Positions 8,007-16,326 of a stretch of 64,000 bases of DNA are shown here, piece by piece. Made by a program: the position numbers and the translations under genes. The DNA comes from Ignavibacteriota bacterium. Lineage in GTDB: Bacteria; Bacteroidota; Ignavibacteria; UBA10030; UBA6906. The notes below the pieces were generated by a model. It was given only the letters and a program-made list of their open reading frames with translations. It ran no database searches and was not told where the DNA came from. The stretch spans positions 1-64,000 of the forward strand of contig JADJHP010000009.1 in assembly GCA_016707525.1 (NCBI GenBank), read 5' to 3'. The stretch's first letter is position 1; each line of letters begins with the position of its first letter.

Positions 8007-9697
8007 GGTGTGCCCTGTTCCTTCATGATCTCGGTTTCGATGAATGCACCCAGGCGCTGGTAGCGCTCATAGAGCGTTGCATAGAGGGCGGTGCGCGCCG
8101 GGTCCGGACGATATTCGCGTTCGACACCGCTTCCCATGGCATTCTTGGCTGCATCCAGCGTGGGATGGATGCCGGCCGCGGCCGCAGCACACATGGCTGC
8201 GCCCAGCGCACACGTCTGGTCAGACTTCGGGACCGCGATGGGCATCCCCATCACATCGGCAACGGTCTGCATGATGAACGGTGATTTCTTGGCGACACCC
8301 CCGAGCGCGATGACGCCGTCGATGCGGACACCCTCGGAGCGGAACCGGTCCACGATCTGCCGTGCGCCGAATGCGGTCGCTTCGACGAGTGCACGGAAGA
8401 TGCGCGGCGCATCGCTGCCCAGATTCAATCCCGCGATCGCCCCCTTCAGCAACTGATTCGCATCGGGCGTGCGCCGGCCGTTCATCCAGTCGAGCGCAAG
8501 GACCCCGGATGTCTCCGGAGCAATGGTGGACGCCGCATCCGACAGCGCACGAATGGTCTTCTCTTCCGCTTCTTCAATGAGCTTCGCCCGCGTCGCGGCA
8601 TCCACAAGGCCGGAGGTCCCGATCACATGATGGACGGGCCAGAGCAGCACGTCGATGAACCATGCGTAGACGTCGCCAAAGGCCGACTGTCCCGCTTCGA
8701 GGCCGACCATGCCTGGAAGGATCGAACCGTCCACCTGACCGCAGATCCCACGCACCGGCTTGTTGCCGAGGTCGCCGGTCGGGGCCACCAGCATATCGCA
8801 GGTGGACGTACCCATGATCTTCGTCAGCACATAGGGACGGATCTCACCGCCTACCGCTCCCATATGGGCATCGAACGCGCCCACCCCGACGGTGACCGCC
8901 GCCGGCAGCCCGAGCTTCGCAGCCCACCCCGGTGCGAGTTGCCCCGCCGCCACGTCATTGGTAGAGGTATCACGGAACAAGCGGGCACGCAATCCGGCGA
9001 GCAATGGATCGAGGCGCACCAGGAATTCCTCCGACGGCAGGCCGTCATACGACGCATGCCACATCGCTTTGTGGCCCGCGGCACAGCGCGAACGCTTCAG
9101 CGTCAGGGGATCGGTATTCCCCGTGAGAACCGCAGGGATCCAGTCGCAATGCTCCACCCAGGAATACGCGGCCTCGCGGATACGGGGGTTCACGCGGAGG
9201 ACGTGCAGGAGTTTCGCCCAGAACCATTCCGAGGAGTAGATGCCGCCTTCAAACTCCGTGTAATCGATGCCGCCCCAGGTCTTCGCTACGGTGTTGATCT
9301 CCGCCGCTTCACGGACCGCCGTATGGTCCTTCCAGAGGATGAACATGGCATCGGGTTCTTCTTCAAATCCCGCCGTCAACGCGAGTGGTGTCCCATTCCT
9401 GTCCACCGCCACGGGCGTGGAGCCGGTCGTATCGATCGAGATCCCCTTCACACGGGAGGCGGTCCCCGCCGGGGCGGCCGCAAGCGCGGCCTTCACGGTG
9501 TACTCCAGCCCCTCCAGATAGTCCCGTGGATGCTGGCGGAAACGATTGGTGGGTGGATCGCAGTACTTCCCTTTCTCCCAGCGAGGATAATAGAAGACCG
9601 CCGAGGCCATCTCGCGGCCGTTGGCCGCATCAACGATCACGGTGCGCACGGAATCCGTGCCGTAGTCTACGCCAATGACAACTGCTCCCGCTTCCAT
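8003..9697 (-). CDS. araB: Ribulokinase
   Basis: 564 residues, the normal length for the family. The FGGY-kinase fold is clear: the N-terminal phosphate loop VIGVDYGTDSVRTVIVDAANG, the GGIYSSEWFWAKLLHV substrate-side segment, the C-terminal ATP-side motif GGVAKKSPFIMQTVADVMG and the family's LDWMNGRRTP. It phosphorylates L-ribulose with ATP in the cytoplasm. AAAGG lies just upstream of the ATG. Only 19 bases separate it from the copA stop codon on the same strand, so part of its transcription may come from the copA promoter. No separate arabinose-type promoter is visible. Confidence 0.92.
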   Translation of the reverse strand: MEAGAVVIGVDYGTDSVRTVIVDAANGREMASAVFYYPRWEKGKYCDPPTNRFRQHPRDYLEGLEYTVKAALAAAPAGTASRVKGISIDTTGSTPVAVDRNGTPLALTAGFEEEPDAMFILWKDHTAVREAAEINTVAKTWGGIDYTEFEGGIYSSEWFWAKLLHVLRVNPRIREAAYSWVEHCDWIPAVLTGNTDPLTLKRSRCAAGHKAMWHASYDGLPSEEFLVRLDPLLAGLRARLFRDTSTNDVAAGQLAPGWAAKLGLPAAVTVGVGAFDAHMGAVGGEIRPYVLTKIMGTSTCDMLVAPTGDLGNKPVRGICGQVDGSILPGMVGLEAGQSAFGDVYAWFIDVLLWPVHHVIGTSGLVDAATRAKLIEEAEEKTIRALSDAASTIAPETSGVLALDWMNGRRTPDANQLLKGAIAGLNLGSDAPRIFRALVEATAFGARQIVDRFRSEGVRIDGVIALGGVAKKSPFIMQTVADVMGMPIAVPKSDQTCALGAAMCAAAAAGIHPTLDAAKNAMGSGVEREYRPDPARTALYATLYERYQRLGAFIETEIMKEQGTP

Positions 9698-9716
9698 AGG
9701 TACCTTTCAGTATTCT

Positions 9717-11990
9717 TCAGTGTGTGGTCGGTGCCCGTTCGTCCCTGACCGCCCTGCGGAGCCGGAGTGCATTCGTCAGCACACTCACGGAACTGAACGC
9801 CATTGCCGCGGCCGCGATCATGGGGTCAAGCAGGCCGAACGCGGCGAGAGGGATGCCAAGAACATTATACAAGAATGCCCAGAAGAGGTTCTGACGGATC
9901 GTTCTGATCGTCCGCCGGGAGAGATGAATGGCTCGCACAACACCTGCAAGGTCGCCCTTCACAATGGTCAGGTCCGCCGTTTCCATGGCAACATCGGTGC
10001 CTGTCCCCATCGCCACCCCGACATCGGCAACCGCGAGCGCGGGTGCGTCATTGATGCCATCGCCGACCATCGCCACTTTTTCGCCCTGCGCCTGAAGCGC
10101 CTTGATCCGCTCCACTTTGTCCTCCGGCAGGAGGCCAGCGTACACCTCGGCGATGCCCGCCTGGCGCGCGATCGGCCGTGCAGCCCCGGGGTGATCACCC
10201 GTGAGCATCACCGATCTCACATGGAGATCCGCGAGCGCCCGAACAGCGTGCGCTGAACCGGTCTTGATCGTGTCGGCGAGCGCGATCGCACCGATCGCTC
10301 CCCCCCCGGCATGCACGAGAACCACGGTGCGGCCGTCCTGCATATCGGCCGCCACCTGTGCACGCAGATCGTCCGGCAGAGCGGTGAGTGCGTGCTCGCC
10401 CACCGGACGCCCGACATGAACATCCACGCCGTCGACGATGCCCGAAACGCCGACCCCGGTGAGAGCCTTGAAGGACGTAGCTGATGGCAGTGACAGCCCG
10501 TCCGCCTCTGCTGCCCGTACGATCGCTTGTGCAAGCGGATGCTCCGACCGGATCTCCAGCGACGATGCCAGCGCCAGGACCCGTTCGCGCGCGGTCCCGG
10601 CGACAGCGGTCACGCGTACGACGGTCACGTGACCTGTGGTCAGGGTCCCGGTCTTGTCGAAGAGCACCGCCGTGATCGCACCGATGCGCTCCAGTGCCTC
10701 CGCATTCCTGATCAGCACCCCCATACGCGCACCGGCACCGGTCCCGACCATGATCGCCGCCGGTGTCGCGAGGCCAAGAGCACACGGACAGGCGATGATG
10801 AGCACGGCGATGGCATGGACGAGCGCCTGAACGAACGGCACCTGGGCGGCAACGAGCCACAGGATGAACGTGATGGCGGCGATGCTGATGACGACGGGAA
10901 CGAAGACCGAGGCGATGCGGTCGGCGAGTTGCTGGATCGGCGCTTTGGAGCCCTGCGCTTCTTCAACGAGTTTCACGATACGCTGGAGGACGGTCGCAGA
11001 CCCCACCGCGGTCGCCCGGAAGTCGATGGCACCATTCACATTCATGGTCCCACCGATCACGGCATCCCCTGCCGCCTTGTCAACGGGAACACTTTCGCCG
11101 GTGACCATCGATTCGTCGATCGCGGTCGCGCCGTAGACAACAACACCATCCACCGGAATGCGCTCGCCCGGCCTGACCGTAACGATGTCGCCGACAACGA
11201 CATCGGATTGCGGGATGGCAACGATCGCATCGTCACGGACGACCCGGGCGGTTGTCGGTTGCAGGGTGAGGAGCATCTTCAGGGCATCGGATGCCCGCCG
11301 CTTCGCGCGCAGTTCGAGGAACTTGCCCAGCAGGATCAGGGTGATGATCGTGACGGTCGTATCGAAGTAGACATCGGGCATCCCATCGGCAAGGCCGAGC
11401 CAGGTGGGAAACAGCGTGGCAACCGTACTGTAGGCAAATGCTGCTCCGGTGCCAAGAGCCACCAGCGTGTTCATGTCCGCCGTCCGCTGCCGTGCCGCTG
11501 CCCACATCCCGGTGAAGAACCGTTTGCCGGGAAGGAAGATGACCGGCACCGTGAGCAGGAAGAGGATCCTGTTCAGCGTATCATGATCGAACCAGTCCCG
11601 CGCCATGACCCAGGGCGACATGGCGAGCATACTGAGGATCATGACCGGTAATGAAAGGGCGACACTGAGAACAAGATCTGAACGCAGGGTTGTGAGTGCC
11701 GCATCGCGGAGGGGCGCCTGGCCGGTCGGATCGCTCGCTGCCGGCAGGCTGAGCTTGTAACCGGCGTCTTCCACCGCCGACCTGATCTTTTGGAGGTCGG
11801 CCTGCCCCGGTTCTATGGTCAATGTCAGTTTTTCGCTGGCGAGGTTGGCAACAGCGGAGTGGACACCGGGAAGTGATGCGGCGGCTTTCTCAACGCGCCC
11901 GACGCAGCTGGCACACGTCATGCCTTCTACGGGAAGAGAAATGGTCTGGATGCGTTCCGGGGCAACTGGGGGCACTGCGAGCGCTCGCAC
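9717..11990 (-). CDS. copA: Copper-exporting P1B-type ATPase
   Basis: 757 residues. There is one N-terminal HMA domain with GMTCASC (Cys26/Cys29). Eight membrane helices follow, including the CPC metal site in IACPCALGLATP. The cytosolic domains carry the TGES actuator loop, the phosphorylation site DKTGTLTTG, the nucleotide-binding SEHPLAQAI and the hinge GDGINDAPALA. CPC and the HMA domain mark it as a Cu(I)/Ag(I) exporter. The first in-frame start after a TGA is a GTG at 11990; there is no Shine-Dalgarno sequence, and the promoter lies so close that the message may be nearly leaderless. An inverted repeat of ArsR/SmtB type covers the promoter, pointing to metal-controlled derepression. The arabinose genes follow directly. 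Confidence 0.93.
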   Translation of the reverse strand: MRALAVPPVAPERIQTISLPVEGMTCASCVGRVEKAAASLPGVHSAVANLASEKLTLTIEPGQADLQKIRSAVEDAGYKLSLPAASDPTGQAPLRDAALTTLRSDLVLSVALSLPVMILSMLAMSPWVMARDWFDHDTLNRILFLLTVPVIFLPGKRFFTGMWAAARQRTADMNTLVALGTGAAFAYSTVATLFPTWLGLADGMPDVYFDTTVTIITLILLGKFLELRAKRRASDALKMLLTLQPTTARVVRDDAIVAIPQSDVVVGDIVTVRPGERIPVDGVVVYGATAIDESMVTGESVPVDKAAGDAVIGGTMNVNGAIDFRATAVGSATVLQRIVKLVEEAQGSKAPIQQLADRIASVFVPVVISIAAITFILWLVAAQVPFVQALVHAIAVLIIACPCALGLATPAAIMVGTGAGARMGVLIRNAEALERIGAITAVLFDKTGTLTTGHVTVVRVTAVAGTARERVLALASSLEIRSEHPLAQAIVRAAEADGLSLPSATSFKALTGVGVSGIVDGVDVHVGRPVGEHALTALPDDLRAQVAADMQDGRTVVLVHAGGGAIGAIALADTIKTGSAHAVRALADLHVRSVMLTGDHPGAARPIARQAGIAEVYAGLLPEDKVERIKALQAQGEKVAMVGDGINDAPALAVADVGVAMGTGTDVAMETADLTIVKGDLAGVVRAIHLSRRTIRTIRQNLFWAFLYNVLGIPLAAFGLLDPMIAAAAMAFSSVSVLTNALRLRRAVRDERAPTTH

Positions 11991-11993
11991 GGC

Positions 11994-12011
11994 TATTGAA
12001 CTATTTCAATA
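11994..12011. promoter_or_regulatory. Perfect inverted repeat, candidate ArsR/SmtB-type operator of copA
   Basis: TATTGAA-N4-TTCAATA, a 7-base perfect dyad with the TGAA...TTCA core seen in ArsR/SmtB-family metal-sensor operators. It lies 4-21 bases upstream of the GTG start of copA and overlaps the -10 element described separately. No regulator gene of this family lies within the window. Confidence 0.6.
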
Positions 12012-12036
12012 TCCATATTCCACCCGAGCGAAGCAA
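12008..12036 (-). promoter_or_regulatory. Candidate promoter of copA
   Basis: On the minus strand TTGCTT (12036-12031), 17 bases, then GATATT (12013-12008). The same two hexamers with the same spacing occur upstream of the sensor kinase gene at 47079-47107. The -10 is overlapped by the inverted repeat at 11994-12011. Confidence 0.5.
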
Positions 12037-12047
12037 GAGAAGAGTTC

Positions 12048-12083
12048 GACCCGTCCCGCCTGATACGCAAGCGGGACCGGGTC
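12048..12083 (-). terminator. Hairpin terminator after the 37-residue membrane protein gene
   Basis: GACCCGTCCCGC pairs with GCGGGACCGGGTC with a one-base bulge. On the minus strand it is followed by a pyrimidine-rich, T-containing tract. Confidence 0.55.
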
Positions 12084-12096
12084 GATCAGGATAGAG

Positions 12097-12210
12097 CTAG
12101 AAGCCGAGCGCGTACTTCAGGATCAGAAGGAGGACGATGGTGCCGACGATGAAACCAAAGATCGTGATGAAGACGCGGATACCGGACTGGTGCTCGTTCT
12201 GCTGCTCCAT
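12097..12210 (-). CDS. Small single-pass membrane protein, 37 residues
   Basis: Reads MEQQNEHQSGIRVFITIFGF, then a strongly hydrophobic helix (IVGTIVLLLILKYAL) and a stop. GGAG lies eight bases upstream of the ATG, and a hairpin terminator follows 14 bases after the stop. The charged N-terminus and one membrane helix resemble small accessory subunits of membrane complexes, but no family was recognised. It lies upstream of copA on the same strand, separated from it by its own terminator and the copA promoter, so it is probably an independent transcript. Confidence 0.6.
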   Translation of the reverse strand: MEQQNEHQSGIRVFITIFGFIVGTIVLLLILKYALGF

Positions 12211-12653
12211 GGGAGGAACTCCATATGGTCGTTCAGGTGTAGGGATTAGAAGTAGACGCAAGAACCTGGACGGAGAAGCGCTAAAGGAACGAGGATGAGT
12301 GGATGGTGATCAAAAAGGCACGGGTGGGATGTGGCAGTGCCGCGCGCCCCTGTTCCCATTCGGGGAGCCGGACCGGCGGTTCGGCGATCTCGCCGGCCGC
12401 CACGCATGATGCCGCTTCGTCCGGGCGGACGTCCGTGGGGCGCGACGTCGCGATAGCATGCGCCTCTTCAAGAGCACATGCCGAGATCCGGGTCTCACCG
12501 GCATGGATCGGAGAGGCATGGGTCTCCCCAGGCCGGCCCCAGCCAGGGCCCGGCAGCAACAAGCGCTATGCAAATCATCTTCAACACATGGTAATATACG
12601 AACGCCGGGGGGATTCTTCAACCGGAAACGAGGTCAGCGGAGAGGCAGAAGAG
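12211..12653. other. Gene-poor region with a possible decayed exported protein
   Basis: No secure gene is seen. On the minus strand an ATG at 12578 opens a signal-peptide-like 27-residue frame (MICIALVAAGPWLGPAWGDP...) that stops at 12495. An adjoining frame (12281-12562, only a TTG start) continues for 93 residues with three Cys and many His/Ala. A frameshift joining the two would give a small exported Cys/His protein, but this is weak evidence. Confidence 0.3.
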
Positions 12654-12682
12654 CCCGGGAGGGCGGCCGGCGCCCTCCCGGG
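12654..12682 (-). terminator. Strong hairpin terminator after the four-helix membrane protein gene
   Basis: A perfect 11-base stem (CCCGGGAGGGC / GCCCTCCCGGG) with a 7-base loop, nine bases beyond the stop codon of the minus-strand gene. Confidence 0.75.
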
Positions 12683-12690
12683 GAAAACCG

Positions 12691-13083
12691 TCAGGCCGTT
12701 GCTACGACGGGCTGCACCGCCGGCGGATCCAGGACTGCGATCACATCCGGCCGGAGCATGACATAGATCGTATAGGCTCCGAGCGCGGTCCCGACAGGAA
12801 CATCCATAAGTTTGAATGCGCTCAAAACGATCATAAAGACGCGGGACCACCCTGCGCGCTGGAGCAGCGCGATCCCCCCGATGATGCCGGGAATGGACAG
12901 GAGGAGAAGGAACCCGCCCAACACCGTTCCGATGATCCCGAGGACCAGGAACGCATCCTCATCACCACTCACGGCTCCGATGCCCGTGAGGACCCCGAAT
13001 GCGAGTATGGCGACAGCTACCACCAGCCCGCTATGCACAAGAGTGAGAATACCAACGAGAGTGATATGTTTCTGCGCTTCCAT
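12691..13083 (-). CDS. Four-helix inner-membrane protein of unknown function
   Basis: 130 residues from the ATG at 13083, which is preceded by GGAGGCGGCA; an in-frame extension to 13158 lacks such a site. Four hydrophobic segments are visible (about 8-32, 45-70, 72-86 and 88-112), with a typical GIIGTVLGGFLLLLSIPGIIGGIALL central pair. The layout resembles DUF4064-like or similar small four-helix proteins, but I cannot name it. It is third in a minus-strand series after the symporter and the 67-residue membrane protein and is followed by a strong terminator. Confidence 0.72.
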   Translation of the reverse strand: MEAQKHITLVGILTLVHSGLVVAVAILAFGVLTGIGAVSGDEDAFLVLGIIGTVLGGFLLLLSIPGIIGGIALLQRAGWSRVFMIVLSAFKLMDVPVGTALGAYTIYVMLRPDVIAVLDPPAVQPVVATA

Positions 13084-13224
13084 TGCCGCCTCCGAGTGGT
13101 CGAGTGTACACTTCATTGTACGTCGGCAGGCACGGACAGTTGCACGCCCCCGCGCCATGCGGCCACCCGGCGGCGGGTCTGCCGCATCCCGCCGCCAAAG
13201 GCGGCGGGATACGGCGCCCCGGGA

Positions 13225-13428
13225 TCACTCGATGACGGATTTCCGGTTGAAAAAGAGGAACAGTGCACCGGCGACGGTCATAATGGCACCCCACCACACA
13301 CGCGGGTGGAGTGATCCGAGCACGGTGTGCGACACTTCACCGGACGCCAGCCCGACGAGGCCCGCACCCAGGACCAGAACGCCGATGATCAGCAGGAGAA
13401 TGCCAACGAAATACCAGATGGGTTTCAT
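13225..13428 (-). CDS. Small two-helix membrane protein, 67 residues
   Basis: Starts MKPIWYFVGILLLIIGVLVL with GGAGGACACC before the ATG. It has a first helix at 4-26, a short loop, a second helix at about 45-60 (WGAIMTVAGALFLFF) and a basic C-terminus (NRKSVIE). It begins 12 bases after the symporter stop on the same strand, so it is probably co-transcribed. No known family was recognised; it could be an accessory subunit of the symporter or unrelated. Confidence 0.7.
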   Translation of the reverse strand: MKPIWYFVGILLLIIGVLVLGAGLVGLASGEVSHTVLGSLHPRVWWGAIMTVAGALFLFFNRKSVIE

Positions 13429-13440
13429 GGTGGTGTCCTC

Positions 13441-15102
13441 CTACCAGTACATGATATTGAGAATGACAAGGACGATCAGCGAGATGATCGCGTAGAACAC
13501 GGGACGCTTCAGGAAGGGGATCCCTTCGTCGCCAGAGGTCGGCGTCAGCCCCTTGACCAGACCGACGAGCTCTTCACGCGGCTTCTTCTCCGTGAAGAAA
13601 CTGATCACGATCGTGGATACGAAACAGAGCAACCAGGCCCACCATGCACGCCAGAAGTTGATGGCCATTTCGCTGGCATTCGGCGACAACGTGAAGACGC
13701 TGCCGTCCACCCACTGGAATTTCGCCGCGAGGAACATGAGGAACGATGAACCCATGCCTATCACAAGGCCCCAGAACGCGCCCGCGGGGGTGATCCACAC
13801 AACGAACATGCCGAGGAGCATCGTGGCGAACAGCGGTGCATTCACCCAGGAGAAGATCGCCTGCATGTAATCCATGATGCTCGGGAAGCTCTTCGCCCAG
13901 TAGGCCGTACCAACGCTGATGATGATCCCGACGATGGTGGTCACCCGGCCCATCCACAGCAGATGCTCGTCGCTCGCATCCTTCTTGATCAGCGCCCGGT
14001 AGATATCGTAGGTCCAGACGGTGTTGAATGCGCTCACGTTGCCGGCCTGTCCCGCCATGAACCCGGCGAGCAGTGCCGTCACGCCGAGGCCTATCAAACC
14101 TTCGGGGTAATAGCGGACGATCAGGAGGGGCAGCGCGGAATCATAATTCACCTGCCCGCCATCGCTGATCAGCGCGAAGCCCGACTTCGGATCGTTGGCC
14201 AGGATGAGGGCCACGAGGCCTGCGGCGATGACGATGAACGGGACAGCCATTTTGAAGAACGATGCGATGATAGGCGTCATCCGTGCCGCGCGCAGGTCCT
14301 TCGCCGAGAAGGCACGCTGCACGACCAGGAAGTCGGTCGTCCAGTAGCCGAAGGACAAGACGAAACCGAGCCCGAGCACGATGCCTCCCCAGGTCACGGC
14401 CATCCCGTTGTCCGCGGCATTGGCGGACGTGGACCACAGCGTGTTGTAGGAGTCCTGAACGCGTGCGAAGACCTCATTGATCCCGCCGATCTCGATGACC
14501 CCGAGGATCGCCACAAGGAAGAGCCCGAACCAGATCAGGAAGAACTGGACGATCTCGGTGAAGATCGCGGAGAGCAATCCGCTCATCGTCACGTAGACCG
14601 CAACGGTCGCCGCCGAGACCCACATGCTGATGTCCCAGTTCCAGCCGAGGAAGGTGTGCAGCACGAGCGCCATGGCATACAGGTTGATGCCGGACACGAG
14701 AACGGTCATGATGGCAAAGGAGATGGCATTCAGCACCCGCGTACGTTCATCGAACCGGAGCTTGAGATAGCCGGGGACGGAGTGGATGCGGCTGCTGTAG
14801 TAGAACGGCATCATATACACGCCGAGGAACAACATGGCGGGGATGGCCCCGATCCAGTAGAAATGGGCGACGTACATGCCATACTTGAACGTGTTGCCGG
14901 TCATCCCGAGAAGCTCGAGCGCTCCCAGGTTCGCCGAGAGGAAAGCGATGCCCGCCACCCAGGCACTGTTCTTCCGTCCGGCCATGAAGAAATCTTCCTG
15001 ACTCTTCGTGAACCGCTTCAGGTAGTAACCCAACCCGAGGATGAAGGCGAAGTAGATGGCGATGATCAGCCAATCCAGGACGCTGAGACCAATCGAAGGC
15101 AT
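13441..15102 (-). CDS. Sodium:solute symporter (SSS family), probably for a sugar
   Basis: 553 residues with 14 predicted membrane helices. The N-terminus shows the family's fingerprint: YYLKRFTKSQEDFFMAGRK, then LSANLGALELLGMTGN, and the GLIGLGVTALLAGFMAGQAGNVSAF segment corresponding to the sodium-site helix. The family couples Na+ entry to uptake of sugars, amino acids or vitamins. The sequence is closest in feel to SGLT-type sugar transporters, and L-arabinose genes lie nearby, but the substrate is not shown. The two following small membrane-protein genes are close enough to be in the same operon. A sigma-70-like promoter lies at 15291-15319. Confidence 0.88.
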   Translation of the reverse strand: MPSIGLSVLDWLIIAIYFAFILGLGYYLKRFTKSQEDFFMAGRKNSAWVAGIAFLSANLGALELLGMTGNTFKYGMYVAHFYWIGAIPAMLFLGVYMMPFYYSSRIHSVPGYLKLRFDERTRVLNAISFAIMTVLVSGINLYAMALVLHTFLGWNWDISMWVSAATVAVYVTMSGLLSAIFTEIVQFFLIWFGLFLVAILGVIEIGGINEVFARVQDSYNTLWSTSANAADNGMAVTWGGIVLGLGFVLSFGYWTTDFLVVQRAFSAKDLRAARMTPIIASFFKMAVPFIVIAAGLVALILANDPKSGFALISDGGQVNYDSALPLLIVRYYPEGLIGLGVTALLAGFMAGQAGNVSAFNTVWTYDIYRALIKKDASDEHLLWMGRVTTIVGIIISVGTAYWAKSFPSIMDYMQAIFSWVNAPLFATMLLGMFVVWITPAGAFWGLVIGMGSSFLMFLAAKFQWVDGSVFTLSPNASEMAINFWRAWWAWLLCFVSTIVISFFTEKKPREELVGLVKGLTPTSGDEGIPFLKRPVFYAIISLIVLVILNIMYW

Positions 15103-15290
15103 ATGGTGTCCTTTCTGTGAATGTGGACCTCGACCGCCGGGTCCGGGTACCGGGTGGACCGGAACGCATCCGGATGTGGTGGAACGGAGACCCGGGAACG
15201 CAGGCCGGGCATACGTCAGCGCCGGCTCCCTGATGCTCGCTGCGAGGTGATACTAAAGGAGCGTGAAGTATGAAAACAGTGCGGTCGTTC

Positions 15291-15319
15291 AATATAGAGA
15301 ATCGCATCGCAAACCACAA
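15291..15319 (-). promoter_or_regulatory. Candidate promoter of the symporter operon
   Basis: Minus strand TTGTGG (15319-15314), 17 bases, TATATT (15296-15291). Confidence 0.4.
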
Positions 15320-15364
15320 GAATCCGCGCCCGTGAGCGGGGGGAGCGGCGTTCCCCCGTTCCGA

Positions 15365-15395
15365 TTGGTTCTGTCCTGCAATTTCCTTATATTTA
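15365..15395 (+). promoter_or_regulatory. Candidate promoter of the FKBP gene
   Basis: TTGG at 15365, 19 bases, then TATATTTA. This fits the Bacteroidota-type element TTTG-N19-21-TAnnTTTG in most positions and also reads as TTGGTT-N16-TATATT. Confidence 0.4.
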
Positions 15396-15483
15396 AAGGA
15401 TATATGTCTGTCGGCATCGGTTGGGCGGGATGGGATCCTGCCACTGCGGCAGGCTCTCCCTCATCACCAGAAAGGAACCCCCC

Positions 15484-16176
15484 ATGCGATACCTCTTGGC
15501 CGTGTTGGTCCTGGCCGGAATCACTGGTTGCCAATCACAACAGGGTGCGAACGTGAAGCTCGAGACACGTCAGGACAAGATCAGCTATAGCATCGGCATG
15601 AGTGTCGGGAAGAACCTGCACCGTGATTCCATCGCCATCTCCCCCGAAGCATTCCTCCGCGGCGTGATGGATGCGAAGCTGGACTCCTCGAAGCACCTGA
15701 TGAAGGAAGCAGAGATCCAGGACACGATGCGTTCGTTCAGCCAGGACATGCAGATCAAGCAGGAAGAGCGTGCCCGGGCACAGGCGATCAAGAACGCCAC
15801 AGATGGGGCAGCCTATCTGACCGAGAACGCGAAGAAACCCGGGGTCATCACACTGCCGAGCGGACTCCAGTACCGTGTGATCACCGAAGGCAAGGGCAAG
15901 AAACCCCTCGCCGCATCGACGGTGAAGACGAACTATATCGGTCGGCTCATCAATGGTGAGGAGTTTGACAGCTCCTTCAAGCACGGACAGCCCGCGGTGT
16001 TCCCGTGCAATGGCGTGATCCCCGGCTGGACCGAGGCGCTGTTGCTCATGAAGGAAGGCTCGAAGTGGGAACTGGTCATCCCGTCCGATCTGGCGTACGG
16101 TGAACAGGGTGCCGGCAATGTCATCCCACCGAACGCAACGCTGATCTTCGAGATCGAGTTGCTGGAAGTGCAGTAG
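15484..16176 (+). CDS. FKBP-type peptidyl-prolyl cis-trans isomerase, lipoprotein
   Basis: 230 residues. The ATG at 15484 follows AGAAAGGAACC. The N-terminus is a lipoprotein signal with lipobox LAGITGC. Residues about 25-125 form the helical FKBP N-terminal dimerisation domain (KISYSIGMSVGKNL, EAFLRGVMDAKL). The C-terminal 110 residues are the FKBP domain (GLQYRVITEGKGKKP, NYIGRLINGEEFDSSFKHG, VIPGWTEALLLMKEGSKWEL, PSDLAYGEQGAG). This is the FkpA/Mip architecture; it helps fold envelope proteins by proline isomerisation. Lipid anchoring is expected at Cys19. It is a single gene with its own promoter and a bidirectional terminator downstream. Confidence 0.92.
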   Translation: MRYLLAVLVLAGITGCQSQQGANVKLETRQDKISYSIGMSVGKNLHRDSIAISPEAFLRGVMDAKLDSSKHLMKEAEIQDTMRSFSQDMQIKQEERARAQAIKNATDGAAYLTENAKKPGVITLPSGLQYRVITEGKGKKPLAASTVKTNYIGRLINGEEFDSSFKHGQPAVFPCNGVIPGWTEALLLMKEGSKWELVIPSDLAYGEQGAGNVIPPNATLIFEIELLEVQ

Positions 16177-16192
16177 GGCCCGCAGAACGAAC

Positions 16193-16219
16193 GTAGGGGC
16201 CCGCACGCGGCGCCCCTAC
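16193..16219. terminator. Hairpin downstream of the FKBP gene
   Basis: GTAGGGGC pairs with GCCCCTAC across an 11-base loop, 17 bases after the stop. It precedes the stronger hairpin at 16274-16307. Confidence 0.45.
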
Positions 16220-16273
16220 CCGACGGGATGTGATATTCCCGTTCTCTGCACGATATCATACCCGCATAATGAA

Positions 16274-16307
16274 CGAAGGGGCGTCCCGCTGACGGGACGC
16301 CCCTTCG
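16274..16307. terminator. Bidirectional terminator between FKBP and T9SS-cargo genes
   Basis: A 15-base perfect stem (CGAAGGGGCGTCCCG and its complement) with a 4-base loop, between convergent genes. Confidence 0.8.
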
Positions 16308-16326
16308 TCATTGTACCACACCTCCA

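Larger units (their letters stand above)
15103..15483. other. Divergent intergenic region between the symporter and FKBP genes
   Basis: Holds the candidate promoters of both genes (15291-15319 minus and 15365-15395 plus), leaving an untranslated leader of about 180 bases for the symporter. No RNA gene or further ORF is convincing. Confidence 0.55.
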
